DNA of 32,870 nucleotides. Source: a virus. Shown here piece by piece: positions 1 to 7,966 of this stretch. The stretch is taken from positions 1-32,870 of the IMG/VR virus record IMGVR_UViG_3300036817_000497. One strand, 5' to 3'. The notes beneath the pieces were generated by a model. That model was not told the DNA's origin and ran no database searches. It saw nothing but the letters and a program-made list of their open reading frames with translations. The stretch's first letter is position 1. Each line of letters begins with the position of its first letter. The position numbers and the translations under genes were made by a program.

Positions 1-861
1 CTAAATCGGTAGGGTCGCGTAGCGCAAGCGCAAGGTCGCTAGCTCCATTAAAGCTCTCACAAATAGAGAAGTCCTGGAACGGCCCTGAAGCCAATCTGCA
101 AGCCGTGGACCAAAGCGCTTATACGCCTTTTTAAGGCACGATGGTGCCTGGGTATGCATGTAATAACGGAAGCGCTTCCAGCGCGGGTTGTGCGCCCCAT
201 AGGCTGCTCGAGCGACCCAGCAGAAGGCGACGACGGCCAGGGCTGATACTGCGCTGCCAGCTCCGCCAAGAATGCTTCCGGTTTGAGAGTTCTGCGCATT
301 CGCACTCGCGACCGATTGCTGAGCTGCAAGGTTCGTTGCGAACTGGCTCTCCTGGACCTTGTAGGCATAGTTGGCTTGGTTCCAATTATTCTGGCCTGCA
401 ATGTTGGATAGCGCGATCTGGGAAGCATCTGCGCCCGAAAGTCCGAAGGTACGCGGCTGGAAAGTTTGGTTGGCCGTTTGGAATTGGTTCATCAGCTGCT
501 GCTGATACTGCTGCTGGCTTAAACCTAAGTTCCTGGCGACGTTCGCCATGCCGGTCGTGCCGGTGCCCATGCTCCAGTTGCCGGTAGAACCGACTGCGCC
601 AGCCATCCCTGCTCTGGTCCAGAGGTTCTCTAGCTGCGGGTTGATGCCCCCGCTCATGTTCGTGTTGAGATTATTCAGGAACGTCTGCTGGCTACTCCAT
701 AGCTGCGGATAACGTTGCCGGAAGTCCTGATCGCTAAGGCCATAGGCCTGCTGATCCATCGAGAGAGCCTGATTCTGAATGGCCTGGGGGTTGGCCTGGA
801 CAAACGGAGGCATCTGGCCAGGGCTCTGAGGCTTGGGGATGGTCGGCGTCGCGGTGGGCAT
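1..861 (-). CDS. Phage virion-associated protein with C-terminal CWVAR-type module
   Basis: Predicted 286-aa protein. The first ~200 residues are Q/N/A-rich and low in charge, with stretches such as QQQYQQQLMNQFQTANQ, typical of helical internal or tail-associated virion proteins. A short hydrophobic Gly/Ala stretch follows, then a C-terminal module beginning CWVARAAYG and continuing HNPRWKRFRYYM. From memory, this CWVAR-x-x-YG...NPRW...FR module occurs at the C-termini of many otherwise unrelated phage proteins; its function is not known to me. The reading frame stays open up to 918, but ATG 861 is chosen because it overlaps the preceding stop as TAATG and has a GGGAG about 8 bases upstream. 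It is the last gene of the left minus-strand structural block. An internal virion or tail-assembly role is inferred from position and composition. Confidence 0.72.
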   Translation of the reverse strand: MPTATPTIPKPQSPGQMPPFVQANPQAIQNQALSMDQQAYGLSDQDFRQRYPQLWSSQQTFLNNLNTNMSGGINPQLENLWTRAGMAGAVGSTGNWSMGTGTTGMANVARNLGLSQQQYQQQLMNQFQTANQTFQPRTFGLSGADASQIALSNIAGQNNWNQANYAYKVQESQFATNLAAQQSVASANAQNSQTGSILGGAGSAVSALAVVAFCWVARAAYGAHNPRWKRFRYYMHTQAPSCLKKAYKRFGPRLADWLQGRSRTSLFVRALMELATLRLRYATLPI

Positions 862-1229
862 TAGCGAGTCTCCCAGACCGACAAAGATTGCCTCTTGAGG
901 CCGACCTTGCCAAGCCATTTGTCATTGGCCAGTTTTGACTGGGGATCAATGAGCCAGAGCGGATTAAAAAACATCTCCCTGCTCCCTCGGATCACTGCCT
1001 TTGAGGTTTCGTAAAACTCCCGAGGATCCCAATCGGGCGCAACCGTGGGCCGGATCGAAACTACCGGCTGCGCGTAAAAGTAGGCATTGAGCTTGCCGTC
1101 TACGAGCACGATGAAGATCGGAAAGACCGGCGCGATTTTAGTGCCGCACTCTTGGGCAAATTGCTCGAGCTTCCAGGTGTCGAGTCCGCCCTCGGTGTCT
1201 ATCCGGTACTGTTCAACGCAGTGCTTCAT
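861..1229 (-). CDS. Hypothetical protein (122 aa) between collar and CWVAR genes
   Basis: No family recognised. The protein is about 122 aa, soluble and mixed alpha/beta in appearance, with a hydrophobic strand (APVFPIFIVLVDG) followed by aromatic-rich segments (LNAYFYAQP, MFFNPLWLID). ATG 1229 is chosen because it overlaps the collar gene's stop as ATGA. In-frame ATGs at 1235 and 1259 would lengthen it by 2 or 10 residues. The stop overlaps the next gene as TAATG, so all three genes are probably translationally coupled. Position among tail genes suggests a virion or tail-assembly role, but nothing in the sequence proves it. Confidence 0.6.
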   Translation of the reverse strand: MKHCVEQYRIDTEGGLDTWKLEQFAQECGTKIAPVFPIFIVLVDGKLNAYFYAQPVVSIRPTVAPDWDPREFYETSKAVIRGSREMFFNPLWLIDPQSKLANDKWLGKVGLKRQSLSVWETR

Positions 1230-1939
1230 TGCCATTTGATCATGTAGTTTATCGTGCAATAAGGCGGCATCGTAACGACCGGCTGCTGATTGGGGCCAGT
1301 CGGGTTGCCCCCCGCATCGGCTAGTGGTTCATTCTGAAAACCGTCTGGGCTGCCATAGCCTTGAGGCTGGAAGTTTGGGAAGCCCGTGCCGGTGGTGCCG
1401 CTTGCGCCGATGTAATTGTGGATGAGTGGGTAAAGGGATCTCAAAATGGTCATCATTGGCGGTAGATTGGCCGTTACAATCAAAGCACTGGTTTGGCTTC
1501 CGCCTTGCGCAGCCACTCCCTGCCCGTTGGTCGAGGTCGACCCATCTGCGGCAGTGAGCGTGGTTAGAGGAACTCGAGAATCAGCTACAAATCCGGCGGC
1601 ATTAATGTAAAAAACACCACCCGGCGGCAGATTAAAAGTGCTCTCGCCATCGCCGTTTCCCCAGGTCTCGCCAATTACTGTAAAGAGCCCCGAAAAAGTC
1701 CCGCGGCTGACCTCCCTCCCATCGCAAATTAACCAGTTGGTTGGAAGGCTCCTGGCATGGCCGCCCCACAAAGCAATTGTCCCGATCGGTAAGCCCTGTT
1801 GAATGGGCCCATAGCGACCAGTTTTTGGACTGAAGTAAAACCAGCCTGAGTTAATCCCGCCCTGATCATTGAACCAGGGACCAATATCATGGGTGGGCGT
1901 CGGTCCGCCCGATTGCCCGATTAAAAAGCTCGGATCCAA
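1226..1939 (-). CDS. Tail collar paralogue C (body, downstream of an in-frame TAA)
   Basis: Phage tail collar-type protein, the third of three tandem paralogues. Residues ~51-110 hold the collar signature: PIGTIALWGG, then a tryptophan and CDGREVSRGTFSGLF, a VIGETWG turn and FNLPPG. The C-terminus ends in an MPPYCTINYMIKWQ strand, matching MPP...VIKY in both paralogues. The open frame can start only at TTG 1939, preceded by AAGG with a 4-base spacer. The paralogues carry ~40 more N-terminal residues. An in-frame ATG at 2044, coupled by TAATG to the upstream gene, encodes a matching N-terminus but hits TAA at 1946-1948. The protein is therefore truncated, restarted, or the result of a nonsense change. 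It probably forms part of a tail fibre tip or baseplate. Confidence 0.75.
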   Translation of the reverse strand: MDPSFLIGQSGGPTPTHDIGPWFNDQGGINSGWFYFSPKTGRYGPIQQGLPIGTIALWGGHARSLPTNWLICDGREVSRGTFSGLFTVIGETWGNGDGESTFNLPPGGVFYINAAGFVADSRVPLTTLTAADGSTSTNGQGVAAQGGSQTSALIVTANLPPMMTILRSLYPLIHNYIGASGTTGTGFPNFQPQGYGSPDGFQNEPLADAGGNPTGPNQQPVVTMPPYCTINYMIKWQ

Positions 1940-1945
1940 CTGGCC

Positions 1946-2044
1946 TTACAAGGATTCGCCGAATAAAGCGATCAAGTCGGGCAAAAGTCCTCTCCAGCCT
2001 GCTGGTGCAGCAGAAACCGTCAGATCAATTGGAATCGCGCTCAT
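1946..2044 (-). pseudogene. Detached N-terminus of collar paralogue C (32 codons then TAA)
   Basis: ATG 2044 overlaps the preceding stop as TAATG and starts a 32-residue frame, MSAIPIDLTVSAAPAGW and onward, ending in TAA. It is in the same frame as the collar body at 1226-1939, only three codons away. Its start resembles paralogue B (MSVPVPVNISIAPPPVGW), so it is the true N-terminus of this paralogue, severed by one stop codon. It may be made as a short peptide or be dead. Confidence 0.7.
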
Positions 2045-2814
2045 TACATGTATTTGATTACATAGTGAACCACCACAAAAGGTGGCATCACCGGGATGAC
2101 TTGCTGGCCAGTTCCTAACGGATTTCCGTTCTCATCGGTCACCGGGTAAAGGTACTGATCGCTCCCCGGCGTCTGAATATTTGGCTGGTTAGTATTGCCG
2201 GTGATCTGTTGGGTGTTGACTAAGGGAATCGAAATCTTGGCAGCCGGGAGTTGATTAGCTACCAGCTTCGCGGTTTGCGACCCTCCCCTAATAGCGGTTT
2301 GCCCGTCCGTCGAATTGGAATCGTTGTAATTAGGATCATTGGCAGTGTCAGTAAACCCAGCACCGTTTAGGAAAAGCACGGCAGGCGGGGGTAAATAAAA
2401 AGTGACGCCATCAAAAGCAACTGTGCCCCAGATATCTCCAATGGCCGTGTAGAGTCGAGGATAAGTAGCGATAGGCAGTCCCTGGCCCTTGCAAAGAAGC
2501 CACCTTGGCGGGACGCTGGTTATAGGCCTTGTGCCCCACATCATGACGGTACCGATCGGGCATCCTTGCTGGCTTGGCTGATAAGCATTGGTGCTAACGT
2601 CCCAGAACCACCATTCATCACCGTTGGCCCATGGCCCGATGTCGCTTGCGGGTGCGCTGCCGTTAACTTGACCTGTCAAAAAACTAGCGGTGATTGAGCC
2701 AGATAGCAGGCTGGCTATCAATGTTGCGAGTTCCTGAAAAAGATTGGGGCTTTGCGCCGTCCAACCCACGGGCGGTGGTGCGATCGAGATGTTAACTGGA
2801 ACCGGGACGCTCAT
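2044..2814 (-). CDS. Tail collar paralogue B
   Basis: A 256-aa tail collar-domain protein, probably a tail fibre or tip component exposed to the host surface. The N-terminus has a short helix (~25-48), then a DIGPW motif shared with the other two copies. The collar region spans ~85-145 with PIGTVMMWG, a tryptophan, CKGQGLPIATYPRLYTAIG and FYLPPP. The C-terminal domain (QYLYPVTDENGNPLGTGQQ, then VMPPFVVVHYVIKY) is diverged from its neighbours. Its start overlaps the preceding stop as ATGA and its stop overlaps ATG 2044 as TAATG. The usual collar Gly/Ser loop is replaced by an insertion around TVAFDGV. Confidence 0.85.
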   Translation of the reverse strand: MSVPVPVNISIAPPPVGWTAQSPNLFQELATLIASLLSGSITASFLTGQVNGSAPASDIGPWANGDEWWFWDVSTNAYQPSQQGCPIGTVMMWGTRPITSVPPRWLLCKGQGLPIATYPRLYTAIGDIWGTVAFDGVTFYLPPPAVLFLNGAGFTDTANDPNYNDSNSTDGQTAIRGGSQTAKLVANQLPAAKISIPLVNTQQITGNTNQPNIQTPGSDQYLYPVTDENGNPLGTGQQVIPVMPPFVVVHYVIKYM

Positions 2815-3587
2815 TGATACTTGATAATCACATTAGCAGCGGCAAAGGGAGGCATCGTTGCAAACTGAGTCTGTGCTTGGTTGATAAGTGGCGTCCCGTT
2901 CCCGTCCAATATTTGAAAATTTCGCGGCGGGATATTGGTCTGAGAAGCGGGATACAAATTCGACACTCCCGCTACGCCACCTGCAGACATCCCGGTCCAG
3001 ACGAACTTTACTGCGACATTCAGCGCTGGCATATTTTGCGCAGTAAGAAGCGGTGCCACTTGTGCTCCTCCCTGAACGCCCCAGCCAGAGCTTCTCCTGC
3101 CCCCGTTATTACTAGCGGCGGCTACAAGCGTGACACTTGGATCCGGCGTGAATTGCCCGTCATTCACATAGAATAGGCCGCCCGGCGGCAAATTAAAGGT
3201 GGTGACCCCATCTCCACCTCCCCACTGAACGCCGATCACTTGGTAAAGCTCGTTGTAGTCAGTGCGCGAAAGTTCACTTCCATCACAGGTTACCCAATTA
3301 TTAGGGGTTCCTTGACCGCCCCAAAAAGTCATCATGCCGACCGGCACGCCGTCATAACCGCGAGTATAAGCCCCTTGAGCTGCGTTCCAAAACCACCATT
3401 CGCCATTGTTAAACCATGGGCCGATATTGCTCTGGGGGAGAACTCCACCCATCTGACCTATGATGTAGTCAACTGAAGGAGTCCATTCGGTCCCAAGAGA
3501 ATTACCTAGCGTATTTAACAGTTCCTGAACGCCCTCTGGATTATCCGCAGGAAGGTTCGCCACATAAAACTGGACAGGAACGGCCAT
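2811..3587 (-). CDS. Tail collar paralogue A
   Basis: A 258-aa protein with a textbook collar region at ~82-140: PVGMMTFWGG, NNWVTCDGSELSRTDYNELY, QVIGVQWGGGDG and FNLPPGG. An NIGPWFN motif precedes it, as in the other two copies, and the C-terminus ends in MPPFAAANVIIKYQ. It is the first transcribed of three tandem paralogues and lies one base after the 480-aa structural gene. The shared scaffold with divergent regions after the collar suggests duplication followed by diversification of a host-contact protein. The structural family is clear; the exact virion location is inferred. Confidence 0.87.
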   Translation of the reverse strand: MAVPVQFYVANLPADNPEGVQELLNTLGNSLGTEWTPSVDYIIGQMGGVLPQSNIGPWFNNGEWWFWNAAQGAYTRGYDGVPVGMMTFWGGQGTPNNWVTCDGSELSRTDYNELYQVIGVQWGGGDGVTTFNLPPGGLFYVNDGQFTPDPSVTLVAAASNNGGRRSSGWGVQGGAQVAPLLTAQNMPALNVAVKFVWTGMSAGGVAGVSNLYPASQTNIPPRNFQILDGNGTPLINQAQTQFATMPPFAAANVIIKYQ

Positions 3588-3588
3588 G

Positions 3589-5031
3589 TCATTGCGGGGT
3601 GCGGCCCCAACTTACTCTGATAGTTAACGCTAACGTAGATCCAATTAGTAATGCGTGCGGTTGGTTCCAAGTCCAAGTCTCAATCTGATTGGTTAGGTCC
3701 GCGATTCCGTAGCCGAACGCGAAAACATTCGGAGAATTGCTAATCACGATGTTAGCGATTCGGTCCAAGTAAAAGCTGCCAGGACTGTAAGGTTGAAGCA
3801 CGCAGTCAACGGTCGATAAAAAATCAGGATCGATCCGGCTGGGCGCACCGTTGCCGCCAGTTATTTCTGTACCACCGATGCTCGAGGCCCAAGCTTCGCC
3901 AGCATTGCTCGGCTCGCCATAGGCCCAGAAAAAGTCCGGGGCAGTCGGAGGCGGAATCTGCTGGCCAATCGTACCGATTAACCAGAGGCCTTGATTGCCG
4001 CGGAAAAATTGGCCGCTCAGCGGAATAGTGGCCGAGCCGCCGGTAGCTGCAGCGCTCCACGGCACCGCAAGACTTAAAGTGGTCGATTGCCCGTGGGTAG
4101 TATCCGTGATTTGAGTCGAATCAAGTATTGTCCACGTGCCGTTGTAACCTGCAACGCTGGCTCCAGCCACGATGATGCTCTCTCCCACAATCGCAGGCAC
4201 ATTGCCCGCCATCGTAATCGCCAGATTCCCTGGCAGCGTCGTCGAGTTGGCATATTGCCAAATCGAGAACTGGATAGGTAGATTTGTAACAGTGAGTGTA
4301 GTCGGCGTTCGACCACTGAAAAAGTTACCCGGCCCGTTCCCGTAATCGATGCCGATTGTTATTTGATAGGTGACTTGCAGTTGTTGCCCACTAGGCAATG
4401 CCGCCGTGGGTCCAATCAGACTCACCGGTGTCGCCAAAACTACCCGGCTGAAAAGATTCGGTCCGGCAGCACTGGAATCGCTAAATCCCAGCTCGGTATA
4501 AGTCACCTCGGTTTCTTCCGGGATAAAGAGATAGGTGCGCCACAGAACGATATTGCCAGGATTAAGTAAATACCCGCAGGCCCCCGGCGTTACCAGATAG
4601 GTGGTTGTGCGCTTTGCTTCGCCCTCCAGAATCGCTTGATTGGTGTACTCGATCGTGAAGGGGGTCGCAGTCGGAACGCTGCCGCTAGTGAAAAGGGTCA
4701 CATGCTGCGCGTCAGTAAATGCCTCAATCTTGAAGCGCAGTCCAAGACTTGCGAAAACGCAGTCGGCATCCAGATCCGCAACCGAGAATGTGGCGGCCGC
4801 CGCGGTTAAAGCGGTACCGCTAATCGTGGCAGTCGTATTGGGATTACGACCCGTTGGATTAGAACCGGTGCCGCAGCAGCAGGCTACGAAGGCCTGATTG
4901 AAAGGCATCGTCGCGATCTTATCCAACCCCTGATCAAGAATGAGATTGTCTTGCCAGCCATAGTCTTTAACGACTCGCCCATCCTGGCGCACGGCAACCC
5001 TGACGCGGCCCTTGAGAGTGCTCTTTATCAT
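3589..5031 (-). CDS. Phage structural protein (480 aa), tail or fibre-associated
   Basis: A 480-aa protein, almost entirely beta-type and rich in Thr/Ser/Gly, as in tail-spike and fibre components. The N-terminus (GRVRVAVRQDGRVVKDYGWQDNLILDQGLDKIA) resembles a motif seen at the start of many phage minor tail or fibre proteins in which a strand pair is followed by an NLIL-x-GL-x-I segment. Central repeats such as ATISGTALTAAAATFSVADLDAD and LTVTNLPIQFS look like small Ig-like or adhesion modules. Its start overlaps the upstream 83-aa gene as ATGA. Family assignment is by composition and position between nozzle and collar genes; no enzymatic motif is visible. Confidence 0.7.
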   Translation of the reverse strand: MIKSTLKGRVRVAVRQDGRVVKDYGWQDNLILDQGLDKIATMPFNQAFVACCCGTGSNPTGRNPNTTATISGTALTAAAATFSVADLDADCVFASLGLRFKIEAFTDAQHVTLFTSGSVPTATPFTIEYTNQAILEGEAKRTTTYLVTPGACGYLLNPGNIVLWRTYLFIPEETEVTYTELGFSDSSAAGPNLFSRVVLATPVSLIGPTAALPSGQQLQVTYQITIGIDYGNGPGNFFSGRTPTTLTVTNLPIQFSIWQYANSTTLPGNLAITMAGNVPAIVGESIIVAGASVAGYNGTWTILDSTQITDTTHGQSTTLSLAVPWSAAATGGSATIPLSGQFFRGNQGLWLIGTIGQQIPPPTAPDFFWAYGEPSNAGEAWASSIGGTEITGGNGAPSRIDPDFLSTVDCVLQPYSPGSFYLDRIANIVISNSPNVFAFGYGIADLTNQIETWTWNQPHALLIGSTLALTIRVSWGRTPQ

Positions 5032-5279
5032 GGTGGTGGGGAATAGGTTGCAGTAACCAAGATCACTTTTGTGCCCGCAGTCTCAGTGGCCGAGCAGGCT
5101 GCAACTCCAGCATAATAAATTGCACTGGCCAAAATTACGCCGGTGCCCGCTCTATCACTCAGTAAAGGAGTCATTACGATGCGCTGCGGGGCTGGCACTT
5201 GGCCCAGGCTGTCGTAACCAGAGTCCGGCGTGCGCGGCGTCCAAACTTTTTTGAAATTCTGGAAGATTCTCGCGGCCAT
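5028..5279 (-). CDS. Small structural-operon protein (83 aa)
   Basis: An 83-aa protein without a recognised family. The N-terminal half is basic and aromatic (ARIFQNFKKVWTPRTPDSG), the C-terminal half is hydrophobic beta-like (GVILASAIYYAGVAA) and ends in TYSPPP. ATG 5279 lies two bases after the nozzle-like gene's stop region and its own stop overlaps the 480-aa gene as ATGA, so it is translated within the tail operon. The compact placement suggests a small connector or tail-assembly factor; this is inference from context only. Confidence 0.65.
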   Translation of the reverse strand: MAARIFQNFKKVWTPRTPDSGYDSLGQVPAPQRIVMTPLLSDRAGTGVILASAIYYAGVAACSATETAGTKVILVTATYSPPP

Positions 5280-5281
5280 AA

Positions 5282-7147
5282 TCAGTCAACCGGGATCGTG
5301 CAAACCTTGGGCGGCGGCAGGCAGCCGATCGCGCTCACGATGTTGATGCCCGGCTTCTCATTCTCTGAGCATGTGCCGATGCCGGGCTGTGGATAAGTTT
5401 CGACAAAAAGCCGCAGCTCGCGGATGGCCATCCGGCCCTGCCAGTTGATCAAGAGCTGAAAGCCTTTATCGACTGAGTGCTGGTAAGTGGTCTCGATGCC
5501 GCAGGTGCTCGAGCAGCCGTCTTCCTCGCTGGCCGCGCCCGTGATTTCTTCAGTCTTGATGGTTCGGGTTTGCGCACGGTAAGTGTTAAAAACGGTGTCG
5601 GTCGTGATCCCCTGATAGGTCCAAAGTGGGGTAACTTCGTTGCCGGGTAAACCCTCTTCGGCGACCACAAGCAGCTCGAGGATCCGCCGGTAATGGCCGC
5701 GAATCGGTGCGTAGTAAATCTGGATAGAAACGTCGCCCAAGATTTCGATCAGATCGAGTTCGGCATATTTGAAGCGCGAAAGTTCGCCTACTTGAGACAC
5801 CTCGAAAATCTTGGTTTCAAAGCTGCAGCTAATCGGCGTCTCAAGGGCCTGCATCAGCCGGTCGGTGCGCCGTCCGATAAAGTCTTCCCAGATCATGATG
5901 TGATTGCCGTTCTGGTCCGGCGCGCACGAGTAGGAAAGCTCAAAACACCGCGGAACATCCTGGACTTCGGCGCTCACGAATTGCACCGGAAAGGTGCCGG
6001 TCCAGATGCCACTCCAACAAGGATTAGCATCAGAGGAAATCATCGACTGCGGTGCACCATCCATGACCCAGATGTGCCGGTTCCAGCGCGAGCCGCTCGG
6101 CACCGAAAACAGGAGCCAGTTTTCAAACGCCACCGCAGCAATCCCGCTCCGATCAGGGCTCAAATTATCTTTGGAGCGAAGCATCTCCAGGTCACGAGGT
6201 GCCATTAGACTCGATTGGTAGGTCTGGAAGGCCTGATCGAGCCGGACCACGCCGACCTCGCTATAAGCCCAGGGAAGTCCGAATTGATTGACTACGCCGA
6301 AAGGCGAGACGCTTCCGTAGTCCGGCACAACGATTTGCTGGAAATTGGTCGTGTTTTGCCATGCCGTCCGATCCAAAATTCCGCTTTGGAGAGCCGTCAC
6401 CGTAAAAGGGGTAAAGACTAAGAGCTGGGTCGTAATCTGCGTCCCAGGCTGGGCTCGCATCTCTATCATGCCGGTGCACTCTTCGGGCAGCGCAAAGCCG
6501 TCAGCCTCCGCCAGATAAGTTCCTTCGGTGAAGGAGTTCGGATTTAAGAGGTCGCTAGCGTAGACTAAATTCTCGTAAACGACCCACAACCGGCTGCCGG
6601 AATAAGCCATGATCGTGCCGACCGGGCACTGGTAAAAGGGCGGCCCGCCTTGGTTGTGGCCTGCCTGGGCGGCTCGAGTTGAGGAGTTGGCAATGTAGAA
6701 CGCACTGGCCGTGTAACCATCCTGCATGAGCAGCATGTCTACCGGATCCTGAAGCACTGTTAGCGTCCCATTGAGGTTGCGCTGCGCGGCTTGGCGCGAC
6801 TGGCAAAAGTACACCTTCGGGCTGTCGTAATAGAAGCTGACATTGGGCACTTGCTGGTAAGTGGTGAAGGGGTAGATCGAGTAGTAAATCGCGCCATCGA
6901 CCGCCCAGACCAGTTGCTCCTTTTGCCTGAATGGCCGGTAGAGGCACATGCCTTGTGCCCGCTTTCCTGGAAGTCGAAACATGAGTCGCCGACCGGGCCG
7001 AGTCTGAACGATGCCAGCGCGGTTTACGAGGTTTTCGCCCCAATTGTACTGCCCTTGGGGCAGGCTGGTCGGGTCCATGGCGCTGTTAGCGCCAGCGATC
7101 CAATAGCGGTCCTGGACCGGTGTCCGAGCGTTATTCGGATAGGCCAT
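5282..7147 (-). CDS. Tail nozzle / DNA-stabilisation-like beta-propeller protein
   Basis: A 621-aa protein resembling the nozzle class of short-tailed phages (T7 gp12-like, P22 gp10-like), which sits below the portal and adaptor and closes the DNA channel. The start (WIAGANSAMDPTSLPQGQYNWGENLVNRAGIVQTRPGRRLMFRLPG) matches the usual opening of such proteins, where a mostly-turn leader gives the locations of data-like strands. Propeller-like repeats follow, e.g. QLVWAVDGAIYYS, SRLWVVYENLVYASDLLNP, TTQLLVFTPFTVTAL, ENWLLFSVPSG and RHIWVMDG. A C-terminal domain contains EDGCSSTCGIETTYQHSV. It lies at the head of the left structural block. Assignment rests on repeat pattern, length and context. 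Confidence 0.7.
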   Translation of the reverse strand: MAYPNNARTPVQDRYWIAGANSAMDPTSLPQGQYNWGENLVNRAGIVQTRPGRRLMFRLPGKRAQGMCLYRPFRQKEQLVWAVDGAIYYSIYPFTTYQQVPNVSFYYDSPKVYFCQSRQAAQRNLNGTLTVLQDPVDMLLMQDGYTASAFYIANSSTRAAQAGHNQGGPPFYQCPVGTIMAYSGSRLWVVYENLVYASDLLNPNSFTEGTYLAEADGFALPEECTGMIEMRAQPGTQITTQLLVFTPFTVTALQSGILDRTAWQNTTNFQQIVVPDYGSVSPFGVVNQFGLPWAYSEVGVVRLDQAFQTYQSSLMAPRDLEMLRSKDNLSPDRSGIAAVAFENWLLFSVPSGSRWNRHIWVMDGAPQSMISSDANPCWSGIWTGTFPVQFVSAEVQDVPRCFELSYSCAPDQNGNHIMIWEDFIGRRTDRLMQALETPISCSFETKIFEVSQVGELSRFKYAELDLIEILGDVSIQIYYAPIRGHYRRILELLVVAEEGLPGNEVTPLWTYQGITTDTVFNTYRAQTRTIKTEEITGAASEEDGCSSTCGIETTYQHSVDKGFQLLINWQGRMAIRELRLFVETYPQPGIGTCSENEKPGINIVSAIGCLPPPKVCTIPVD

Positions 7148-7196
7148 TGCTCGGGGCTAATCGTACTGATCAGCAGGGGCCCGAGCAAGCGTGGAT

Positions 7197-7412
7197 CTAG
7201 CGATGCTTCAGGAAGCAAAGCTCGCACACGACCGCGATCCGTTTTGGATCCTGGCCGGGAAAATCGCGCTGGAAATCCGCGATCGCTTCCTGATCATCGT
7301 TGGTGGGGTGAAATGTCAGCCCGCACTCTGAGCAAGTCACCAGCTCTCCGGCCTCGAGCGCCTTATCCTCGGTGAGGTGCAGAAGATTGCGGCTGATTTG
7401 CCGGATTTTCAT
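7197..7412 (-). CDS. Zinc-ribbon protein, paralogue 1 (71 aa)
   Basis: A 71-aa protein with two CxxC pairs (C27/C30 in TCSECG and C63/C66 in VCELC), spaced as a small zinc ribbon. Between them is a helix ending in FQRDFPGQDPKRIAVV. The neighbouring 7495-7698 product has the same plan (CEACG ... AREFPG ... VAVLCDPC), so the two are tandem duplicates. ATG 7412 is preferred over a TTG at 7484, since neither has a strong ribosome site and the ATG gives a size close to the paralogue. No enzymatic motif is present. A role in nucleic-acid or protein binding is inferred from the fold. Confidence 0.65.
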   Translation of the reverse strand: MKIRQISRNLLHLTEDKALEAGELVTCSECGLTFHPTNDDQEAIADFQRDFPGQDPKRIAVVCELCFLKHR

Positions 7413-7494
7413 CTCGGAGAATTGCCCCGATAGATTAAGGAGCCTCGGGGCCAGGGCTCTTTTATTTACGGGTACATTACCCAAATAAAAGTCG

Positions 7495-7698
7495 TCAATT
7501 ATTCAAGCTGTCGGTCTTGTGAAAAGCGATGAATTTTTCCCAGCAGGGATCGCAAAGCACAGCCACATCCTCCATCGGGATCCCAGGAAATTCTCTGGCG
7601 TACTCAGCTTCGACCTGCTCTTGAGAGTTCTCAGGCACCCATTCTCGTCCGCAGGCCTCGCACTTAACCTGCTTATTCCTCGATCCCGTACTGCTCAC
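7495..7698 (-). CDS. Zinc-ribbon protein, paralogue 2 (67 aa)
   Basis: A 67-aa protein with C13/C16 (KCEACG) and C49/C52 (LCDPC) separated by a helical segment EQVEAEYAREFPG. The start is GTG 7698, which overlaps the upstream gene by 26 bases; no in-frame ATG is available. A weak AGGT lies about 11 bases upstream. It is the tandem paralogue of 7197-7412; the shared FPG and V-A-V-x-C motifs make common descent clear. Function unknown; small zinc ribbons of this type are frequent in phage accessory operons. Confidence 0.68.
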   Translation of the reverse strand: MSSTGSRNKQVKCEACGREWVPENSQEQVEAEYAREFPGIPMEDVAVLCDPCWEKFIAFHKTDSLNN

Positions 7699-7966
7699 GC
7701 ATCTTTGCTACCTGTTCTTGCACCCGAACGCAATCGCGGCGGTCCATCTTCTCTGCCTCCTGGTCGGTCATACGAAGCACCGATTTCAGGTTGTTGCGCT
7801 GTTGCTCGCTCAACTCAGGTTTTTCTTGGCGCGGAATCTCTATCAGGCCGAATCCTACCTTGATGCCATCCTGGGTCTCGCCCTCAAGGAGCGGGATCAG
7901 GTTGGCGTCAGTCACCGGAATCATCTTCTGGCTCGCAGAATCGTATTTGTAAACTTTGCCTTTCAT
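7673..7966 (-). CDS. Hypothetical protein (97 aa)
   Basis: A 97-aa charged protein without a recognised family. The N-terminal half looks beta-rich (GKVYKYDSASQKMIPV, IKVGFGLIEIP), the C-terminal half is a predicted helix pair (QRNNLKSVLRMTDQEAEKMDRR, VQEQVAKMREQYG). Its start overlaps the preceding gene as ATGA and its end overlaps the next gene, so it sits in a continuous translation-coupled run of small genes. No metal-binding or catalytic pattern is visible. Confidence 0.62.
   Translation of the reverse strand: MKGKVYKYDSASQKMIPVTDANLIPLLEGETQDGIKVGFGLIEIPRQEKPELSEQQRNNLKSVLRMTDQEAEKMDRRDCVRVQEQVAKMREQYGIEE

Noticed and set aside
141-587. Plus-strand ORFs opposite the structural genes (141-587, 5693-6208, 6791-7375, 9715-10371)
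   Set aside because: Their translations are Arg/Ser/Pro-rich or mirror the opposite strand, lack ribosome sites and cover clear minus-strand genes.
1226-3587. Diversity-generating retroelement around the collar genes
   Set aside because: No reverse transcriptase and no template/variable repeat pair; differences among the copies look like ordinary divergence.
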